From positions 1 through 15,504 of the forward strand of contig JAEWHG010000096.1 of assembly GCA_023387935.1 (NCBI GenBank): DNA of 15,504 nt, read 5' to 3'. Below are positions 14,520 through 15,504 of the stretch, one piece after another. The notes beneath the pieces are model-generated. The model worked only from the letters and a program-made list of their open reading frames with translations. It did no database searches and was not told the origin of the DNA. Position numbers and translations under genes: made by a program. The stretch comes from Bacillota bacterium. Its GTDB lineage: Bacteria > Bacillota > Clostridia > Peptostreptococcales > Natronincolaceae. Positions within the stretch are counted from its first letter, which is position 1; each line of letters starts with the position of its first letter.

Positions 14520-14551
14520 TTTATACCGACAGTTGGTATGTATTCTCTCAA
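14520..14551 (-). promoter_or_regulatory. Possible promoter of the ABC-MFS operon
   Basis: TTGAGA (complement of 14546-14551) and TATAAA (complement of 14520-14525) flank the operator-like site. The spacing is 20 bases, longer than ideal, and the start of transcription would fall at the edge of the ribosome binding site. Read-through from the tetR promoter is the alternative. Confidence 0.3.
14525..14541. promoter_or_regulatory. Operator-like site for the TetR protein, ABC-MFS side
   Basis: ACCGACAGTTGGTATGT matches ACAGACCGTTGGTATGT, the site found twice in the tetR promoter, at 15 of 17 positions. The half GTTGGTATGT is identical and the other half is degenerate. Confidence 0.7.
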
Positions 14552-14579
14552 AATAAAAAGTCTTAAGACTTTTTATTTT
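14550..14579 (-). terminator. 30-bp perfect palindrome over the tetR stop codon
   Basis: The sequence AAAATAAAAAGTCTT and its exact complement form an uninterrupted palindrome centred at 14564/14565, over the tetR TAA stop. Read leftward it ends in TTTTTATTTT, so it can act as a terminator between tetR and the ABC operon; because it is symmetric it may work in both directions. Confidence 0.7.
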
Positions 14580-15216
14580 TTAACCTCTGTAATTGTTTTA
14601 CTTGATCAATTATTTCCTCATCAATAATGGAAAGCCCCAGTCTTTCTGTCAAATCCTTGAAAAACATCATTTTATTTTTTAATTCCTGCGGTGTCATATC
14701 AAAAACAAAAGGATTCATCCAGATATTCATTAACAATAAAAGTGCTTCTGCAAGTTCCTTTGGATAATCAGTTTGAATTGAGCCATCCTCAATGCCTAAC
14801 CGAATTAAAGGTTCTATAATAGTAGGAGCAACATCATAGAGGGTATTTTCTATCTCCAATACCAAAAACTTAGGATTATGTAAAAGCGTTGGCATGGTTG
14901 TAATGATTTCAGCTTGCTGAGGAGACTTTAAGGAATGACAAAAGATTGCTTTTAACTTTTCTATTCCTGTCATATTTGGTGCATTAGAAATTGCTAAAAG
15001 TTCTGGAAGCTGCTCTCTGGATATACGATCTGCAACCGCTATCACAATCTCCTCTTTAGATTTAAAATGGTGGTAAATTGCCCCCTTTGATAAATCTTTT
15101 AGCTCATCAAGAATGTCTTGTATGCTTGTGCTTTCAAAGCCCTTTTCTAGAAATAGCTTCGTTGCAGCATCTAAAATGCGCTCTACCGTTTGCTCCGGAT
15201 ATTTATTTCTTGCCAT
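14563..15216 (-). CDS. TetR/AcrR family transcriptional regulator
   Basis: The 217-aa protein has the N-terminal TetR helix-turn-helix (about residues 10-58): ERILDAATKLFLEKGFESTS, then IQDILDELKDLSKGAIYHHF, then KSKEEIV. The helical ligand-binding C-terminal part is not diagnostic. The start is supported by GGAGGTG (complement of 15222-15228). It sits just upstream of, and in line with, an ABC exporter and an MFS exporter, and matching inverted sites occur in its own promoter and before the ATPase gene. It therefore most likely represses itself and the exporters until a toxic ligand is bound. The ligand is unknown. Its stop lies inside a 30-bp palindrome. Confidence 0.93.
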   Translation of the reverse strand: MARNKYPEQTVERILDAATKLFLEKGFESTSIQDILDELKDLSKGAIYHHFKSKEEIVIAVADRISREQLPELLAISNAPNMTGIEKLKAIFCHSLKSPQQAEIITTMPTLLHNPKFLVLEIENTLYDVAPTIIEPLIRLGIEDGSIQTDYPKELAEALLLLMNIWMNPFVFDMTPQELKNKMMFFKDLTERLGLSIIDEEIIDQVKQLQRLKNKKS

Positions 15217-15232
15217 TAGTTCACCTCCACAT

Positions 15233-15279
15233 AACAGACCGTTGGTATGTTATGTATATTAACATACCAACGGTCTGTT
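15233..15279. promoter_or_regulatory. Double TetR operator with perfect 20-bp arms
   Basis: The 20-base arms 15233-15252 and 15260-15279 are perfectly complementary around a 7-base TGTATAT spacer. Each arm contains one 17-base unit (ACAGACCGTTGGTATGT at 15234-15250 and its complement at 15262-15278). Each unit is itself a partial palindrome of the form ACA-n-ACC-nnn-GGT-n-TGT, the size expected for one TetR dimer site. The sites cover the spacer and -10 region of the tetR promoter and its leader. Confidence 0.85.
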
Positions 15280-15285
15280 TGTCAA
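15256..15285 (-). promoter_or_regulatory. tetR promoter
   Basis: A perfect TTGACA (complement of 15280-15285) and TAATAT (complement of 15256-15261) are 18 bases apart on the minus strand. One operator unit fills the spacer and the other lies just downstream of the -10 box. Confidence 0.7.
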
Positions 15286-15296
15286 GGTGTTTTTAC

Positions 15297-15325
15297 AAAA
15301 ATTTAGTAATGTTGTAACACTTACT
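15297..15325 (-). terminator. Weak terminator candidate after ftcD
   Basis: On the minus strand AGTAAGTGTT and AACATTACT can pair with one bulge and are followed by AAATTTTTG. It lies about 60 bases after the ftcD stop. The stem is weak and A+T rich. Confidence 0.3.
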
Positions 15326-15380
15326 CTAAATATGATATAAAATTATGTGAACAACAAATCTGCCACTTTTTTATTTTAAG

Positions 15381-15504
15381 CTATTCCATCATCCTAGATT
15401 CCAGCACCTGATCCATTGAAAAGTCTTCAACACCTAAATAATATACGGCTGTGTCTATTAAAGCTTCCATCGGTAGTAGTCCTATGATTTCACTACCGAC
15501 TACA
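15381..15504 (-). CDS. ftcD: Glutamate formimidoyltransferase, C-terminal end (partial)
   Basis: The last 40 codons read VVGSEIIGLLPMEALIDTAV, then YYLGVEDFSMDQVLESRMME, then TAG. The pattern GSEI-x-GL-x-P-x-x-AL followed by YYL and QVLE-x-R is the conserved end of the formiminotransferase C-terminal subdomain. The enzyme transfers the formimino group from formiminoglutamate to tetrahydrofolate in histidine degradation (in some Clostridia within purine or folate metabolism). The gene continues off the right edge. Assignment rests on a short tail, so a related formiminotransferase-like protein cannot be fully excluded. Confidence 0.75.
   Translation of the reverse strand, partial: VVGSEIIGLLPMEALIDTAVYYLGVEDFSMDQVLESRMME

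Noticed and set aside
1..15504. CRISPR arrays, tRNA or rRNA genes, riboswitches and toxin-antitoxin pairs.
   Set aside because: I saw no regularly spaced direct repeats, cloverleaf sequences or recognisable aptamer cores anywhere in the window.

Overview
The window looks like chromosomal DNA of a low-GC, spore-forming member of the Clostridia. It is strongly A+T rich, has strong GGAGG-type ribosome binding sites, a GerMN-domain (sporulation/germination-type) protein, a Bacillus/Clostridium-type pyruvate kinase with the extra C-terminal domain, and a dnaE–(small DUF2007-like)–pfkA–pyk order typical of Alkaliphilus-like Clostridia. The genus is an impression, not something I can prove here. Almost all genes lie on the minus strand; the exceptions are the GerMN gene and the insertion sequence.

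Layout, left to right. (1) 1-110: start of an rlmD/rumA-type 23S rRNA (uracil-5-)-methyltransferase (minus), divergent from (2) 355-1728: an exported two-domain GerMN protein with its own promoter and a strong terminator. (3) 1729-2031: a gene-free stretch with two convergent terminators and an A+T-rich dyad. (4) 2032-5818, minus: fxsA, a hotdog thioesterase, pyk and pfkA. pfkA and pyk are 31 bp apart and form a glycolytic operon. (5) 6002-9806, minus: a 63-aa DUF2007-like protein and the replicative polymerase gene dnaE. (6) 9928-11623: a complete IS3-family (IS150-like) element with 26-bp imperfect terminal repeats and a 3-bp ATC target duplication. It has orfA and orfB joined by an A-run frameshift site, and it sits 19 bp upstream of the -35 box of the dnaE promoter. 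(7) 11801-15279, minus: a TetR-regulated export cassette (TetR, ABC ATPase, ABC-2 membrane protein, MFS efflux protein). It carries a set of matching 17-bp operator sites, and its MFS gene is broken near the 3' end by a one-base deletion. (8) 15381-15504: the 3' end of a glutamate formimidoyltransferase (ftcD) gene.

How they work together. pfkA and pyk encode the two classical allosteric control steps of glycolysis. dnaE encodes the DNA polymerase III alpha subunit. The tetR–ABC–MFS cassette is an accessory, drug-efflux-like module that appears to control itself through operators in its two promoter regions, and it probably arrived by horizontal transfer between ftcD and dnaE. I found no CRISPR array, tRNA or rRNA, and no clearly new enzymatic system. 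The most unusual signals are the TetR operator architecture, the repaired-by-eye MFS frameshift, the three-HTH transposase OrfA, and an orphan 15-bp hairpin between the IS and the cassette.
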